Part shown: piece by piece, positions 14,792 to 22,698 of the stretch
Layout: every line of letters begins with the position of its first letter
Position numbering within the stretch: position 1 is the first letter of the stretch
Source of the DNA: a virus
Virus record (IMG/VR): IMGVR_UViG_3300037826_000056
Location: 1 to 32,584 of that record
Reading direction: 5' to 3' (one strand)
DNA length: 32,584 nucleotides
Position numbers and translations under genes: made by a program
Notes under the pieces: generated by a model
Seen by the model: the letters and a program-made list of their open reading frames with translations, nothing else
Told to the model about the DNA's origin: nothing
Database searches by the model: none

Positions 14792-17062
14792 AATCTCTTT
14801 TCCTCCTGATATATATGGCCTATAGCGCTCTTCCAGGAGTGATTTTAATTCAACCTGGTGTCTGACCGCATACTGGCGACGAGCGCCTTTGCCCGGCTGA
14901 TACCCCAGCAACGGCAGCGCAATACGCTCGCCACAGATGCCATTGATAGCACAGCGCGCAAAGAAATCCCAGTCCTCCCAGGACGGCAAATCCTCATCAA
15001 ATTGAATGGTACGAGCATGGTCAATGTGCATCAGCACCGTAACCGCGTGCCACCCGTGCTCAAGCCATCCTACCTGTGAATATGCTTTACACTGCTGTGG
15101 TGTAATCTTGCCATTATGCCAGGTGAACCAGTCGCTATAGACATAACATGCATCGCTGTTGTGGTAGCCCTCAAAAAACGCCTGCAAGCCAGCAGGTATC
15201 AGGTAGTCGTCGGCATCCAGGAACAGGCACAGCGATGCACGCGCGGCGTCAATCCCGACATTACGCGCGGCCCCGGCTCCTGTTGCCCCGCTGGTGCGCA
15301 AGACACGAGCAAAGGGGTACGGACGTAACAGGTAGGCAGGAATGCCGTCATGGGTATCATCTATAACAATGGCTTCCCAGTCACGGAACGATTGACCGAG
15401 CAGGCTTTCTAAAGCGGTGGGCAAATCGGCAGCATGCCCCGGCCCGACTGGAATAATGACACTGATCTGCGGCTTGCGATAGGAGCGTACACGCGGCTGC
15501 TCACTGGCGGGCGCGCCTGCTGGGTAGTCGCCATCGTATGCCCACGGCAACCAGTCATACACGCCAGTATATTTGTGCTTCAGGCTCTTATGGTCGGGAT
15601 GGCTCCGGTAGTGAAACAGGCCATCAGTCGTGACACGTTGCGCGTCATAGCCAACTGACAGTCCACGCAGCCAGAACTCGTAATCCTCAGCACGTTTGTA
15701 AGTGGAGGTTTGCCCGCCCGCGCGCTCCCACATTTCTCGCCGAAACATTGCAGCGCACGTAATGGCATTGCCCTTGACCTCGCGTTCCCAGGAAAACGGG
15801 GCGCCTGATGACCGCCGCGCGCCGTCTGGGCGCTCCCAGGTAATCCCGCTATAGACGATGCCCAACTGGCGATTAGTGTGCAATGCCGGGCGCAACGTGG
15901 CAACATACGCACGATCAAGCCAGTCGTCAGCATCCAGACAGACAATATACGGCTGTGTGGCGTGGGCAATGCCGCGATTACGGGCGGCTCCTGGCCCTGC
16001 ATTCTCTTGATAGATATATGTCACGGGATAACGTTGGGCAATCTCGCGGGTATTGTCGGTGCTCCCATCGTCAACCACAATAATTTCTGCGGGCTTTTCT
16101 GTCTGCTTGAGACAACTCTGAATGGCATCGCCCAGGAACCGCCCATAGTTGTAGCAGGGAATGACAATACTGACTCCTGTTCGCTCGTGTTCGCGCTGTT
16201 GCAACACGCGTTCGTAAAGTGCTGCATAACGCGGTATGATGCGCGCCCAGTCGTATGCCTGTGCAGTTTCTCTACAGGCGCGGCTTATTTCGGCACGGTG
16301 CTCCATCAGCCAGTGATAGCCCGCAACCAGACCGGCAATGTCACCTTCTTCGACCAGCCATCCCGTGGCTTTATGCGTGACGACCTCTTCCGTTCCACTA
16401 CCAGTGTATCCAAGGATGGGCACCCCGGCAGCCATTGCTTCAAGTGTCCCGACCGCCATGACCTCGCGCGTGGTCGCAATGTACACTCCGGCATCCTGGA
16501 TGATTTGCCGCATGTCTTGAAACGATTGACGACCAATCACACGCGCATTGTCGGGGTGCGTCACATTGTCTGGCAAAAATGTCGACACCACTGGCACACC
16601 CTGAGATGCCAGTTCATAGGCGGGGCGAGGGTCACAAATACGACTACTTCGCGTCTTATTCCACAGAGCGTATGATTGGGTGTTACCCGGTTGCCAGTTT
16701 GCCACCTCGATCCCATTGGGGATAATGTCAGGGTGTAATCGTAAATCGCGCCGCAACACCATCGCACTCCACTCCGATGGTATGGTATGTGCATGCGCCT
16801 CCCGAATGGTGCGCATAAGTTTGCGGTTGACGGCACGGTCGGCAGCAGTATCGCTATCATAATGCAGGCCGTGCAAATGATGCACGTCAATGCGCGGTAC
16901 ATCTCGCTGAGCCGAAATATGCACTGCGATAATGTCTGCTGTGTTCGGATCGTCAACCACGTGCCAACCAAGGCCCGGCAGGTGGCGACGTTGCGCCGCG
17001 ATCACCTGCCCAACGCCACCCACCGCATTATTATCAGCCGATGGCAACCAGACGCGCTTCAT
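14294..17062 (-). CDS. Tri-modular glycosyltransferase (GT4-GT2-GT2) with C-terminal phage head-type domain
   Basis: A 922-residue protein. The ATG at 17,062 overlaps the upstream stop as ATGA and is preceded by GGGGAGAGG; an in-frame upstream start is not needed. Residues 1-295 resemble a GT4 (GT-B) enzyme, with TTREVMAVGTLEAMAAGVPI and a following GSGTEEVV. Residues about 296-520 are a GT2 (GT-A) domain with VVDDGSTDNT and the metal-binding LDADD at 376-380. Residues about 533-755 are a second GT2 domain with VIDDTHDG and LDADD near 615-619. Residues 758-922 begin CCGGKGK, carry a V-R-x-E-Y-T-G beta motif and end in an acidic, then basic tail. That module looks like a separate small head-region protein. 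The enzyme likely builds a short glycan on a virion protein or host polymer. Confidence 0.85.
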   Translation of the reverse strand: MKRVWLPSADNNAVGGVGQVIAAQRRHLPGLGWHVVDDPNTADIIAVHISAQRDVPRIDVHHLHGLHYDSDTAADRAVNRKLMRTIREAHAHTIPSEWSAMVLRRDLRLHPDIIPNGIEVANWQPGNTQSYALWNKTRSSRICDPRPAYELASQGVPVVSTFLPDNVTHPDNARVIGRQSFQDMRQIIQDAGVYIATTREVMAVGTLEAMAAGVPILGYTGSGTEEVVTHKATGWLVEEGDIAGLVAGYHWLMEHRAEISRACRETAQAYDWARIIPRYAALYERVLQQREHERTGVSIVIPCYNYGRFLGDAIQSCLKQTEKPAEIIVVDDGSTDNTREIAQRYPVTYIYQENAGPGAARNRGIAHATQPYIVCLDADDWLDRAYVATLRPALHTNRQLGIVYSGITWERPDGARRSSGAPFSWEREVKGNAITCAAMFRREMWERAGGQTSTYKRAEDYEFWLRGLSVGYDAQRVTTDGLFHYRSHPDHKSLKHKYTGVYDWLPWAYDGDYPAGAPASEQPRVRSYRKPQISVIIPVGPGHAADLPTALESLLGQSFRDWEAIVIDDTHDGIPAYLLRPYPFARVLRTSGATGAGAARNVGIDAARASLCLFLDADDYLIPAGLQAFFEGYHNSDACYVYSDWFTWHNGKITPQQCKAYSQVGWLEHGWHAVTVLMHIDHARTIQFDEDLPSWEDWDFFARCAINGICGERIALPLLGYQPGKGARRQYAVRHQVELKSLLEERYRPYISGGKEIMPCCGGKGKQPTPQTVKEGATTVSNTSTTTYVRMEYTGKNTGAVTFSGANGRSYRGGANPTSRFANVHKDDVERMINTRKWKVVNRPRPTVHRGAQPVPPPKPALVAEPGEENTTAYENVPHGMEQYFAVMPDDDVPTTEDEPDEPEEPEETTRASRRRGRPKRA

Positions 17063-17712
17063 AAGCCTCTCCCCTGCCAACTCCCTGCAACCGGCCCGGC
17101 GTTTCTCCAAAGATGGTCAGGCAGCCCGAACGCCGGAATGAGCGGCGCGGCCAATGTCCCATCGAGACCGAACGACCGACAACGGGCACACCAGGCATTT
17201 TCCGTGTGCCCTATTTTCTTATCCTCTGGATACATCCCAGCAGTGTCGTGAAATCGACGGTGCTTGATATGTGGTGCATCGCTTGCTATATACAGATACT
17301 TGTCGCTCCAGTTCATTCGCCAGTACCCGCGCTCCATGGTGGCGGTGATGGCACGCCCCTTGAAGAGCGTATCAAGCCGTATCCAGGACGATGCCGGCTC
17401 ATCCAATCGCAAGAGCATATCAGAGAGATTGATCGGCTTCTGTAACTGCCGGTCATCCTGCACTTGCAACACAAGCGGCGTCTGTTGCCACGCCGCCCTG
17501 AGTCCTGTGTTTGTGTTTTTTCCCATCCCGCCGCGTTGTGTCACCACCAGTTCGGCACCAAACTGGCGCACAACCTCGTGTGTGTCGTCGGTGCTGCCAT
17601 CATCTGCCACAATCCAGGTAGCTGGTTGCGGGACGAGGTTGCGCCGCAAGCACGCCAGCGTTTCGGCCAGCGTGCTTGCACGGTTATAGGTGATAACAAG
17701 CGCGGCATACAT
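17059..17712 (-). CDS. GT2-family glycosyltransferase
   Basis: A 217-residue GT-A enzyme immediately after the capsid gene. The ATG at 17,712 lies 5 nt after AGGAG; a GTG six bases upstream is less well placed. It has the GT2 opening VITYNRASTLAETL, the nucleotide-sugar motif IVADDGSTDDT and a metal-site-like QVQDDRQL. It also has a Cys pair (WCARC) and lacks membrane spans, so it is probably cytosolic. It overlaps the next glycosyltransferase by 4 bp (ATGA), which indicates co-production. Likely it adds one sugar in the same pathway as the downstream enzyme. Acceptor and donor are unknown. Confidence 0.85.
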   Translation of the reverse strand: MYAALVITYNRASTLAETLACLRRNLVPQPATWIVADDGSTDDTHEVVRQFGAELVVTQRGGMGKNTNTGLRAAWQQTPLVLQVQDDRQLQKPINLSDMLLRLDEPASSWIRLDTLFKGRAITATMERGYWRMNWSDKYLYIASDAPHIKHRRFHDTAGMYPEDKKIGHTENAWCARCRSFGLDGTLAAPLIPAFGLPDHLWRNAGPVAGSWQGRGL

Positions 17713-17720
17713 CGCCACTC

Positions 17721-19169
17721 CTAGCCAGTCGGGTCAAAATACGATGGTGCTGCAAATGTGGTCTGACCGCCATCATAGAAGTAGGTGCCGGTCGGGTCCC
17801 AATCGCGCTCCATAATCAGGCTCGTCCATCCGACATTGGTCATACGGGCAGCGATTTGTGGCGTAAGCAAGACCAGGCGCGGCTTGGCACTGGCGAGCAA
17901 CTGTACACAATAGTTCGTATTTGGCTTGACTGCCCAGAGGAAGCGCCCGCCGTCGCTGGTGTAGAACTGATCGCGGCCTGCCATAATACCCGCCGCCTGC
18001 ATCGCGCCGCCTGGTACGTCAAAATTGAAGTACTCAAGATACGTAACACGTGTGGCCCCCTTGACGGTCATGGGCACGAAATAGATGTCGCTCTCGTGGA
18101 TACCGCCTGCATTCGTGCTGTAGGGAATGGCATCGTCAATAATGACTGGCACCTGCTGCCCATCAATGAGGAGGTATTGCCCGGTGTAGCTGTAGAGATC
18201 GCCGCGCATGCCATCGCGCATACGATTGGCCTCTGCAGTGTCGATATCGACCGAGGCGTTGGTGTTGCTGGTGTTGTTTGCACACCTGAATGTCATGTAC
18301 GAGCAAGGCCAGATGTCTGTTAATGCATAGAAAAGCCCAAACGGCATAGCCAACACCCAGCGCACAGGGTTCAGGTTCATGTGCGCGGCGCGGTGCTGCA
18401 AATGCCGATATATAGCCGTGATACTCCGCACCGCGCCGTCGCCATTCGTGTTGACCGCGTTATCACCAAATGAGTAGATCAGGCTGTCGGCTGCCGGGCA
18501 GGCGGTGCCGGTTTCAGCGTCTATACGGTTGGTGTTAATCAGGATGTCCAGTCCGTTGAAATATTTCCGGCCCGCCGTATTGCTTGCCGGGTTGCCATCA
18601 TAGAGCTCCTGTGCAAAGTCGCGACTCCACGACACCGCCAGTTCAGCCAGGAGCTTGGCGGTATCTCGTTGCGCGGCCATGGCCGGGCTGGCGTTCGGAA
18701 TGGTTGGCGCTACGCCCGTTTCGAACATATCAGCCGGGTTGCCAAAAATCTGGAAATCCATAAACTCGCCACGGTTGACACGCTGCCCAAATTCCCGCAG
18801 GTCGTATGACGGTGTTTGCCGTGCCTGCAACCCAAACGGCAGCGATTGTGTACAGAGCTTCAGCGTCCCGGCGGTGGGCGGGTCGTCACATTGTGCCGTC
18901 GGTTCGTCTCCCGATGTTGCCGTCTGCCCGGTGATGATGCCATACAGCGGGTCGGTATCCTGGCTGGGCCTGGCCGGGAGGCGTGCCTGCAACCCCGCCA
19001 TAGGCAATTGCATGGCGCTGAACAACGGGCGCGACAGGCCAAGTGCAGAGAATAGCCCGCCGGGGCCGTGCGAGTGAATGCCTGTTGGGGGTGTGTCAGC
19101 AGCTTTGTAGCGGCTCTGCTCTGCCATCATCGCAGCCGCAAGCCGCTTGTAATCAATCGGGTTGTGCAT
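17721..19169 (-). CDS. HK97-fold major capsid protein
   Basis: A 482-residue protein directly after the protease/scaffold gene (TAATG overlap, GGAGGG site). Position, size and layout fit a major capsid: an N-terminal flexible region (about 1-120), then a helical and beta core with LAVSWSRDFAQELYDGN, a central domain starting near NLNPVRWVLAMPFGLF, and a C-terminal P-domain-like stretch with IMERDWDPTGTYFYDGG. The family link is by overall pattern rather than a diagnostic motif. The prohead protease upstream suggests cleavage of an N-terminal segment. Its neighbour glycosyltransferases raise the possibility that this abundant protein is glycosylated. Confidence 0.85.
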   Translation of the reverse strand: MHNPIDYKRLAAAMMAEQSRYKAADTPPTGIHSHGPGGLFSALGLSRPLFSAMQLPMAGLQARLPARPSQDTDPLYGIITGQTATSGDEPTAQCDDPPTAGTLKLCTQSLPFGLQARQTPSYDLREFGQRVNRGEFMDFQIFGNPADMFETGVAPTIPNASPAMAAQRDTAKLLAELAVSWSRDFAQELYDGNPASNTAGRKYFNGLDILINTNRIDAETGTACPAADSLIYSFGDNAVNTNGDGAVRSITAIYRHLQHRAAHMNLNPVRWVLAMPFGLFYALTDIWPCSYMTFRCANNTSNTNASVDIDTAEANRMRDGMRGDLYSYTGQYLLIDGQQVPVIIDDAIPYSTNAGGIHESDIYFVPMTVKGATRVTYLEYFNFDVPGGAMQAAGIMAGRDQFYTSDGGRFLWAVKPNTNYCVQLLASAKPRLVLLTPQIAARMTNVGWTSLIMERDWDPTGTYFYDGGQTTFAAPSYFDPTG

Positions 19170-19804
19170 TACCGTTGCCCTCCATTCATACCAAACAGCG
19201 CACCAGTAATCTGACCAAGCACATCCTCGCCTTCCGGTGGCTGCGGTGTCTCTTTGCCTGTGATGGTGTCATCTGCGATGCTGGCGCGATATCCATTCGC
19301 ACGGGGCTGATCGCCTTCCAATTCCTGAAGGCGATGATTGACCTCTTTCAACCCCTGCGCCAATGCGGCGCGCTCTTGTTTCAGGGTTTCTAGTTCCGAC
19401 TTCACCCCATCGGCGGCCTTCATGGAATAACCTTCCATTTTGCGCTCATACTCACCCATCATTTTGCGCATCTTCTCGTCCATGCCGTCTTCGATCTTGC
19501 CGACATACATATTCATCGCTTCCATCATCGCGCTGCGCACCAGCGACGCGAGTTCGTCACGCCCTATCGGCATTGCCATTTTTTCACTCTGCACTGCCGG
19601 TTCGGGCTCTGGCACCACTTCAAAGCTGCCGTCCTTATATCGCCATGTTTGCCCGTCGGGCGTGGTAATGGTGTCGGCGTCCTTGTAGCGCACTCCTGAT
19701 GCTTGCGCGGCCTTGTTGGTCTTCTCGATGTTTTCAAGTACCTCGTTGAATGCACTGCTGTCCCCAAGAAGCGCCTTCAGTGCCTTGATTTTTTCCGTAT
19801 CCAT
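19169..19804 (-). CDS. Nested scaffolding protein from internal start
   Basis: An ATG at 19,804 (codon 448 of the protease gene, start of MDTEKIKALKALLGD) is preceded by GAGGAG only 6 nt away, the best ribosome-binding site in this gene. The resulting 211-aa protein is charged and helical. It has coiled-coil segments (MDEKMRKMMGEYERKMEGY; LETLKQERAALAQGLKE), the composition of a scaffold, and a C-terminus ending FGMNGGQR next to the capsid start. The arrangement matches lambda gene C with nested Nu3: one gene gives a protease-scaffold fusion and free scaffold. Confidence 0.75.
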   Translation of the reverse strand: MDTEKIKALKALLGDSSAFNEVLENIEKTNKAAQASGVRYKDADTITTPDGQTWRYKDGSFEVVPEPEPAVQSEKMAMPIGRDELASLVRSAMMEAMNMYVGKIEDGMDEKMRKMMGEYERKMEGYSMKAADGVKSELETLKQERAALAQGLKEVNHRLQELEGDQPRANGYRASIADDTITGKETPQPPEGEDVLGQITGALFGMNGGQR

Positions 19805-21145
19805 AGACTTCTCCTCTACTGTTGTCAGGCTGGTAAACCGATTGCTTGCCATCTCTTTTGGCAGCAAGCTTGTTTCAAATTTGCGAATATCTTCAAACAC
19901 ACCATCTGGCCCTGGCTCGCTTTCGGCATGACTAAAGCCAATGGATAGCCCTAACGTGTCTTGCTTTGTCGCAACCGATTGCGCGACGCGCTGGTCATCA
20001 AATGTTCCGCTCTCCACGAGGAGCCGGTCATTAGATGAGAGCGCCTGAAAATCAATGTCCCCCAGGTCCGCGCCCTGCATATGCCACCAGCGCAGTACTC
20101 CCCGCTCGCCTGTCTGGTCACCACGCTGCACCACCCCGTGCAGCGCCTTTGTGCTGACAATTTCGTTGTCTCGATCCAGATAGGCGGTGCTACTTACTGC
20201 GACCCAGCGATAGTGGCCGTCTGCCTGCTTGAAGACCGTAAACAAGCCTTTGCTACGCTGAGGATCGGGATCGCTACTGACGTAACTCGGACTGCCGGGG
20301 GTGTTTGGGGCATCGCGTTTGCGTTCAATCAGGCGCTGACGTTCCGCTTCACTGAGCGCTGCTGCTTCCTGGGCCGGGAGGCATTTCGGGTATGCGCGGC
20401 GGTAGTCGTCTTCGCTCATATTGGCCGTATCGCGTCCGCACGGCTCAAACCCGCCGCCATCTTTTGGGCGGCTTATGTCAACCCAACGCTCTGCAAACCA
20501 TTCGTCAAGCGCTTTTTCACTCGTGTACGTGCCCCCCAATCGTTCGTATTCCTGGACAACCTGCCCACTGGCATAGGCACTGGGCCAGGTGCGCACCCGA
20601 TTGCGCACCGTGTTGCGTGCTTGCTGCCAGAGTTCAGGATTGCGCACACCCTCCGGTACATCTGTTTCTTTCGTCTTTGCTGGGTCGTGTGCCCAATTGA
20701 GGAGTGAGATATCACGCTTGCTGTAGTCGCGCCCACCCTGTGTGATGACGGGCTTCCCCTGCTGAGCAGCACTCATTCGACTAATGAAGCTGATGGTACG
20801 GTTCGCCTCGCGTACCTCATCACTTCCCCATTCGTCTTTTGGCGTGCGCAATAGCCGCAGGTTGCGATTGATCGGCGCGCGGCTCAGGCTCGCCATGGTG
20901 CTGGCCTCGGTGTCTGCCCACGCTTCGAGTTCGGATGCGGACATGTTGACCAGATCGTGATACTGAGCAAACGTTTCGTCTATCTCGTCCTGGTCTGCTT
21001 TGGTGCTGTATTCGCTGGCTTCGATGGCGGCAATCTGCGCATACGCCCGCCGCGGGTCCTGATGACAACCGAACACGCGCCCACCAGGGTCGTCTCGCTT
21101 TACAACGCAGTGCATATTATTCCGGTTTTGAACAATGTATGGCAT
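19169..21145 (-). CDS. Prohead protease fused to scaffold, with N-terminal extension
   Basis: A 658-residue protein with three parts. Residues 1-290 form an unusual N-terminal region: a start-proximal segment with QDPRRAYAQIAAIEASE, then a DUF5872-like section with WVDISRPK, GGGFEPCGRD (230-239) and YPKC (252-255). Residues about 300-440 are the serine protease domain. The likely catalytic His is 355 in WWHMQG and the Ser is 401 in LGLSIGF, with LDRDNEIVS and a FETSLLPKEMASNRFTSL ending typical of prohead proteases. Residues 448-658 are the coiled-coil scaffold, which can also start internally. The ATG at 21,145 has no clear ribosome-binding site and lies 8 nt after a terminator T-tract; an internal start at Met11 is possible but equally weak. 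Confidence 0.8.
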   Translation of the reverse strand: MPYIVQNRNNMHCVVKRDDPGGRVFGCHQDPRRAYAQIAAIEASEYSTKADQDEIDETFAQYHDLVNMSASELEAWADTEASTMASLSRAPINRNLRLLRTPKDEWGSDEVREANRTISFISRMSAAQQGKPVITQGGRDYSKRDISLLNWAHDPAKTKETDVPEGVRNPELWQQARNTVRNRVRTWPSAYASGQVVQEYERLGGTYTSEKALDEWFAERWVDISRPKDGGGFEPCGRDTANMSEDDYRRAYPKCLPAQEAAALSEAERQRLIERKRDAPNTPGSPSYVSSDPDPQRSKGLFTVFKQADGHYRWVAVSSTAYLDRDNEIVSTKALHGVVQRGDQTGERGVLRWWHMQGADLGDIDFQALSSNDRLLVESGTFDDQRVAQSVATKQDTLGLSIGFSHAESEPGPDGVFEDIRKFETSLLPKEMASNRFTSLTTVEEKSMDTEKIKALKALLGDSSAFNEVLENIEKTNKAAQASGVRYKDADTITTPDGQTWRYKDGSFEVVPEPEPAVQSEKMAMPIGRDELASLVRSAMMEAMNMYVGKIEDGMDEKMRKMMGEYERKMEGYSMKAADGVKSELETLKQERAALAQGLKEVNHRLQELEGDQPRANGYRASIADDTITGKETPQPPEGEDVLGQITGALFGMNGGQR

Positions 21146-21153
21146 ACGGCAAT

Positions 21154-21192
21154 AAAAAAACGGCGCTCTTCTCCATCAGGAGAAAAACACCG
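21154..21192 (-). terminator. Intrinsic terminator or attenuator before the capsid module
   Basis: On the minus strand a 14-bp stem (three G-U pairs) with a TGAT loop, 21,161-21,192, is followed by seven T residues (21,154-21,160). It is the strongest terminator in the window, yet it sits between a promoter-like -10 and the protease start codon 8 nt later. Confidence 0.8.
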
Positions 21193-21243
21193 CTGCCCTA
21201 CTGTTATTTCGGGGTTGGGTTACATATATATAATTCTGTCTGT

Positions 21244-21252
21244 ATTATAGCA
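21244..21252 (-). promoter_or_regulatory. Extended -10 promoter upstream of the capsid module
   Basis: On the minus strand TGCTATAAT forms an extended -10; the best -35 is weak (TGTAAA, 17 bp away, inside the last codons of the upstream gene). A transcript from near 21,237 would have a leader of about 90 nt containing the terminator hairpin at 21,154-21,192. Confidence 0.55.
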
Positions 21253-21260
21253 CAACCCTG

Positions 21261-21485
21261 CTAGTCTTTACACTCCACAAGCCGCATTTTTCTACTCTGT
21301 TGTGCTCGTGTGGGTACGTTGGGTCGGGTTTGCAGTTCAGCTTCCAATGTCGAGAGCAAGCCCCGCGCCTGCCGTTCGGCCTGACTGCCCGGCTCTACCA
21401 CGTCCAGTAAGCTGAGCAGCGCCGCGCACACCGCATAGCGGCGGCGGGCCTGTTCGCGTTGCAGGTCGTGGTTATGGGCTGTCAT
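21261..21485 (-). CDS. Hypothetical helical protein, 74 aa
   Basis: ATG at 21,485, with the stop of the upstream gene 3 bp away. The product is entirely helical and charged (NHDLQREQARRRYAVCAALL, then ERQARGLLSTLEAELQTR), with a central short loop (VEPGSQA) suggesting a helical hairpin. It is the last gene before the terminator and promoter region that precedes the capsid genes. No family is recognised. Another frame over the same bases also lacks stops but is a shadow, because it overlaps two better-supported genes. Confidence 0.6.
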   Translation of the reverse strand: MTAHNHDLQREQARRRYAVCAALLSLLDVVEPGSQAERQARGLLSTLEAELQTRPNVPTRAQQSRKMRLVECKD

Positions 21486-21488
21486 CGT

Positions 21489-21737
21489 TTAGCCTTTATC
21501 CTCTTTTCGGGTAATCTCCATCCAATGAGTGACCTTCGATGGATTGTGTAGCGATGTGCCGTAGGCGTCAAGTTCCCACCGGCGTTTCTCTCCATCAAAG
21601 CGCGCCTGCTCCCAGGTTTCGCCAATGGGGTTGCCCTCAAAATCATATTCCACTGTCCAGGCCAGCACAGGGTCATAGGTATCAGGGAGGCGCTCAGTGG
21701 CATCTATCCAGACGAAGGTATAATCTGTTGGCCCCAT
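21489..21737 (-). CDS. DUF551-like protein
   Basis: An 82-residue protein with ATG at 21,737 overlapping the preceding stop (TGATG). It has the DUF551 pattern: FVWIDATERLPDTYDPVLAW near the start, a variable middle with EQARFDGEKRRWEL, and the closing VTHWMEI. Families of this kind occur as small phage proteins of unknown function with a W-I-...-LP opening and a V-T-H-W end. A second, split DUF551-like gene lies at 22,630-22,862, so the phage carries two copies of different sequence. Confidence 0.7.
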   Translation of the reverse strand: MGPTDYTFVWIDATERLPDTYDPVLAWTVEYDFEGNPIGETWEQARFDGEKRRWELDAYGTSLHNPSKVTHWMEITRKEDKG

Positions 21738-22054
21738 CACGCACCCCGTTTCACGATCCGATATTCCAGCGGCGGCTGCTTGCTCCGATCCACCGCAATT
21801 ACTACGTATTCTTTCGCCATATCATACTCGCGTACCTTCCGCACCAGTTCAAGCGGCACTATCTCAGCCAAGCGCCTAACAGGCACATACGCAATATGCA
21901 CCGGCTCGCCTATTGTCACCACCACCGCGCCGCGTGTCTCGGCGTGCCCACGAGCGGTGGCGTCCACGTCGCGCATAAATGCCTGCACGCCCTCAATGTG
22001 TTCTGGGCTGTATGGTGTTGGTTGTGCGGATGGCACGCGGCGGCCTCTGGTCAT
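21737..22054 (-). CDS. Hypothetical protein, 105 aa
   Basis: ATG at 22,054, overlapping the methyltransferase stop as ATGA; the open frame further upstream lies inside that gene. The first 20 residues are basic and extended. A helix (EHIEGVQAFMRDVDATARGH) is followed by a probable beta segment (AVVVTIGEPVHIAYVPV) and a second helix-strand section (EYDMAKEYVVIAVDRSKQ). No family or motif is recognised. It lies in a run of four small, tightly overlapping accessory genes between methyltransferase and capsid module. Confidence 0.6.
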   Translation of the reverse strand: MTRGRRVPSAQPTPYSPEHIEGVQAFMRDVDATARGHAETRGAVVVTIGEPVHIAYVPVRRLAEIVPLELVRKVREYDMAKEYVVIAVDRSKQPPLEYRIVKRGA

Positions 22055-22593
22055 TGGGCAGTACCCTTCTTTAACACACGTATTGACTGCACAGACTGCA
22101 CGCATTCCCATCCGTTCTCGCACATCCGATCCACCACCGTTCGCACTCCGACCCATCGGGGTGAGTAGTCGTGAAACACCAGCACGCCACGAGATGAGAG
22201 GAGCGGTGCCCACGCAAGCACATCCGCCTGCACGTCGTGCTTCTGGTGCCCAGCATCGATAAAGACGACATCAAACTGCGGGCCGAACGGTGCAAGTTGC
22301 TGCCCGGTCTGGGCCGTGTCTGCGCAGATTGCGGTAATACGCTCGGCACAATCTGGAAACCGTTCGAGTGTTTCCTGGAATACAGCACAATCACCCTCGC
22401 CAGGCCAATGCCACAGCGACACCGCAAGGACGTACGCTCGTGCTGCCATCAGGATGGTACTCTTCCCAGCCCCAACCCCCAGATCAGCACATCGGTACCC
22501 AGGCCATGCCAGATCATAGAGCAGCCGCATCTCATCAGGTCGCAAAAACGATTGCACCGTTTCTAACTGTTGAACTAGTCGCTTATAGTTCAC
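22051..22593 (-). CDS. SAM-dependent methyltransferase (Methyltransf_24-like)
   Basis: A 180-residue class I methyltransferase starting with GTG at 22,593 behind a GGAG-containing site. Motif I is ADLGVGAGKST (about 36-46). The second signature VVFIDAGHQKHDVQADVLAW (about 109-128), followed by PLLSSRGVLVFHDY, is typical of Methyltransf_24 proteins, many of which sit in glycan clusters. The acidic residue after motif II is less obvious than usual. The substrate is unknown. With the sugar O-methyltransferase-like neighbour two genes upstream, O-methylation of a glycan is a reasonable inference. Confidence 0.8.
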   Translation of the reverse strand: MNYKRLVQQLETVQSFLRPDEMRLLYDLAWPGYRCADLGVGAGKSTILMAARAYVLAVSLWHWPGEGDCAVFQETLERFPDCAERITAICADTAQTGQQLAPFGPQFDVVFIDAGHQKHDVQADVLAWAPLLSSRGVLVFHDYSPRWVGVRTVVDRMCENGWECVQSVQSIRVLKKGTAQ

Positions 22594-22629
22594 AACCTCA
22601 ACTCCATTACAAACGGTCTATAACAGTAG

Positions 22630-22698
22630 TCATGTGTAGGTTTCCCATTCTGGTGGCTTGGGCAGATGTTGCCAGTGTGACACCTGCACGTCAGTCAT
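22630..22698 (-). pseudogene. Detached C-terminal piece of DUF551-like gene
   Basis: A 22-codon frame beginning at an ATG that overlaps the stop of the 55-aa gene (ATGA at 22,695-22,698). It encodes VSHWQHLPKPPEW, which is exactly the closing motif expected of a DUF551 protein and is missing from the upstream piece. The two pieces are in the -1 relation. A single-base indel, a sequencing error or re-initiation could explain it. Confidence 0.5.
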
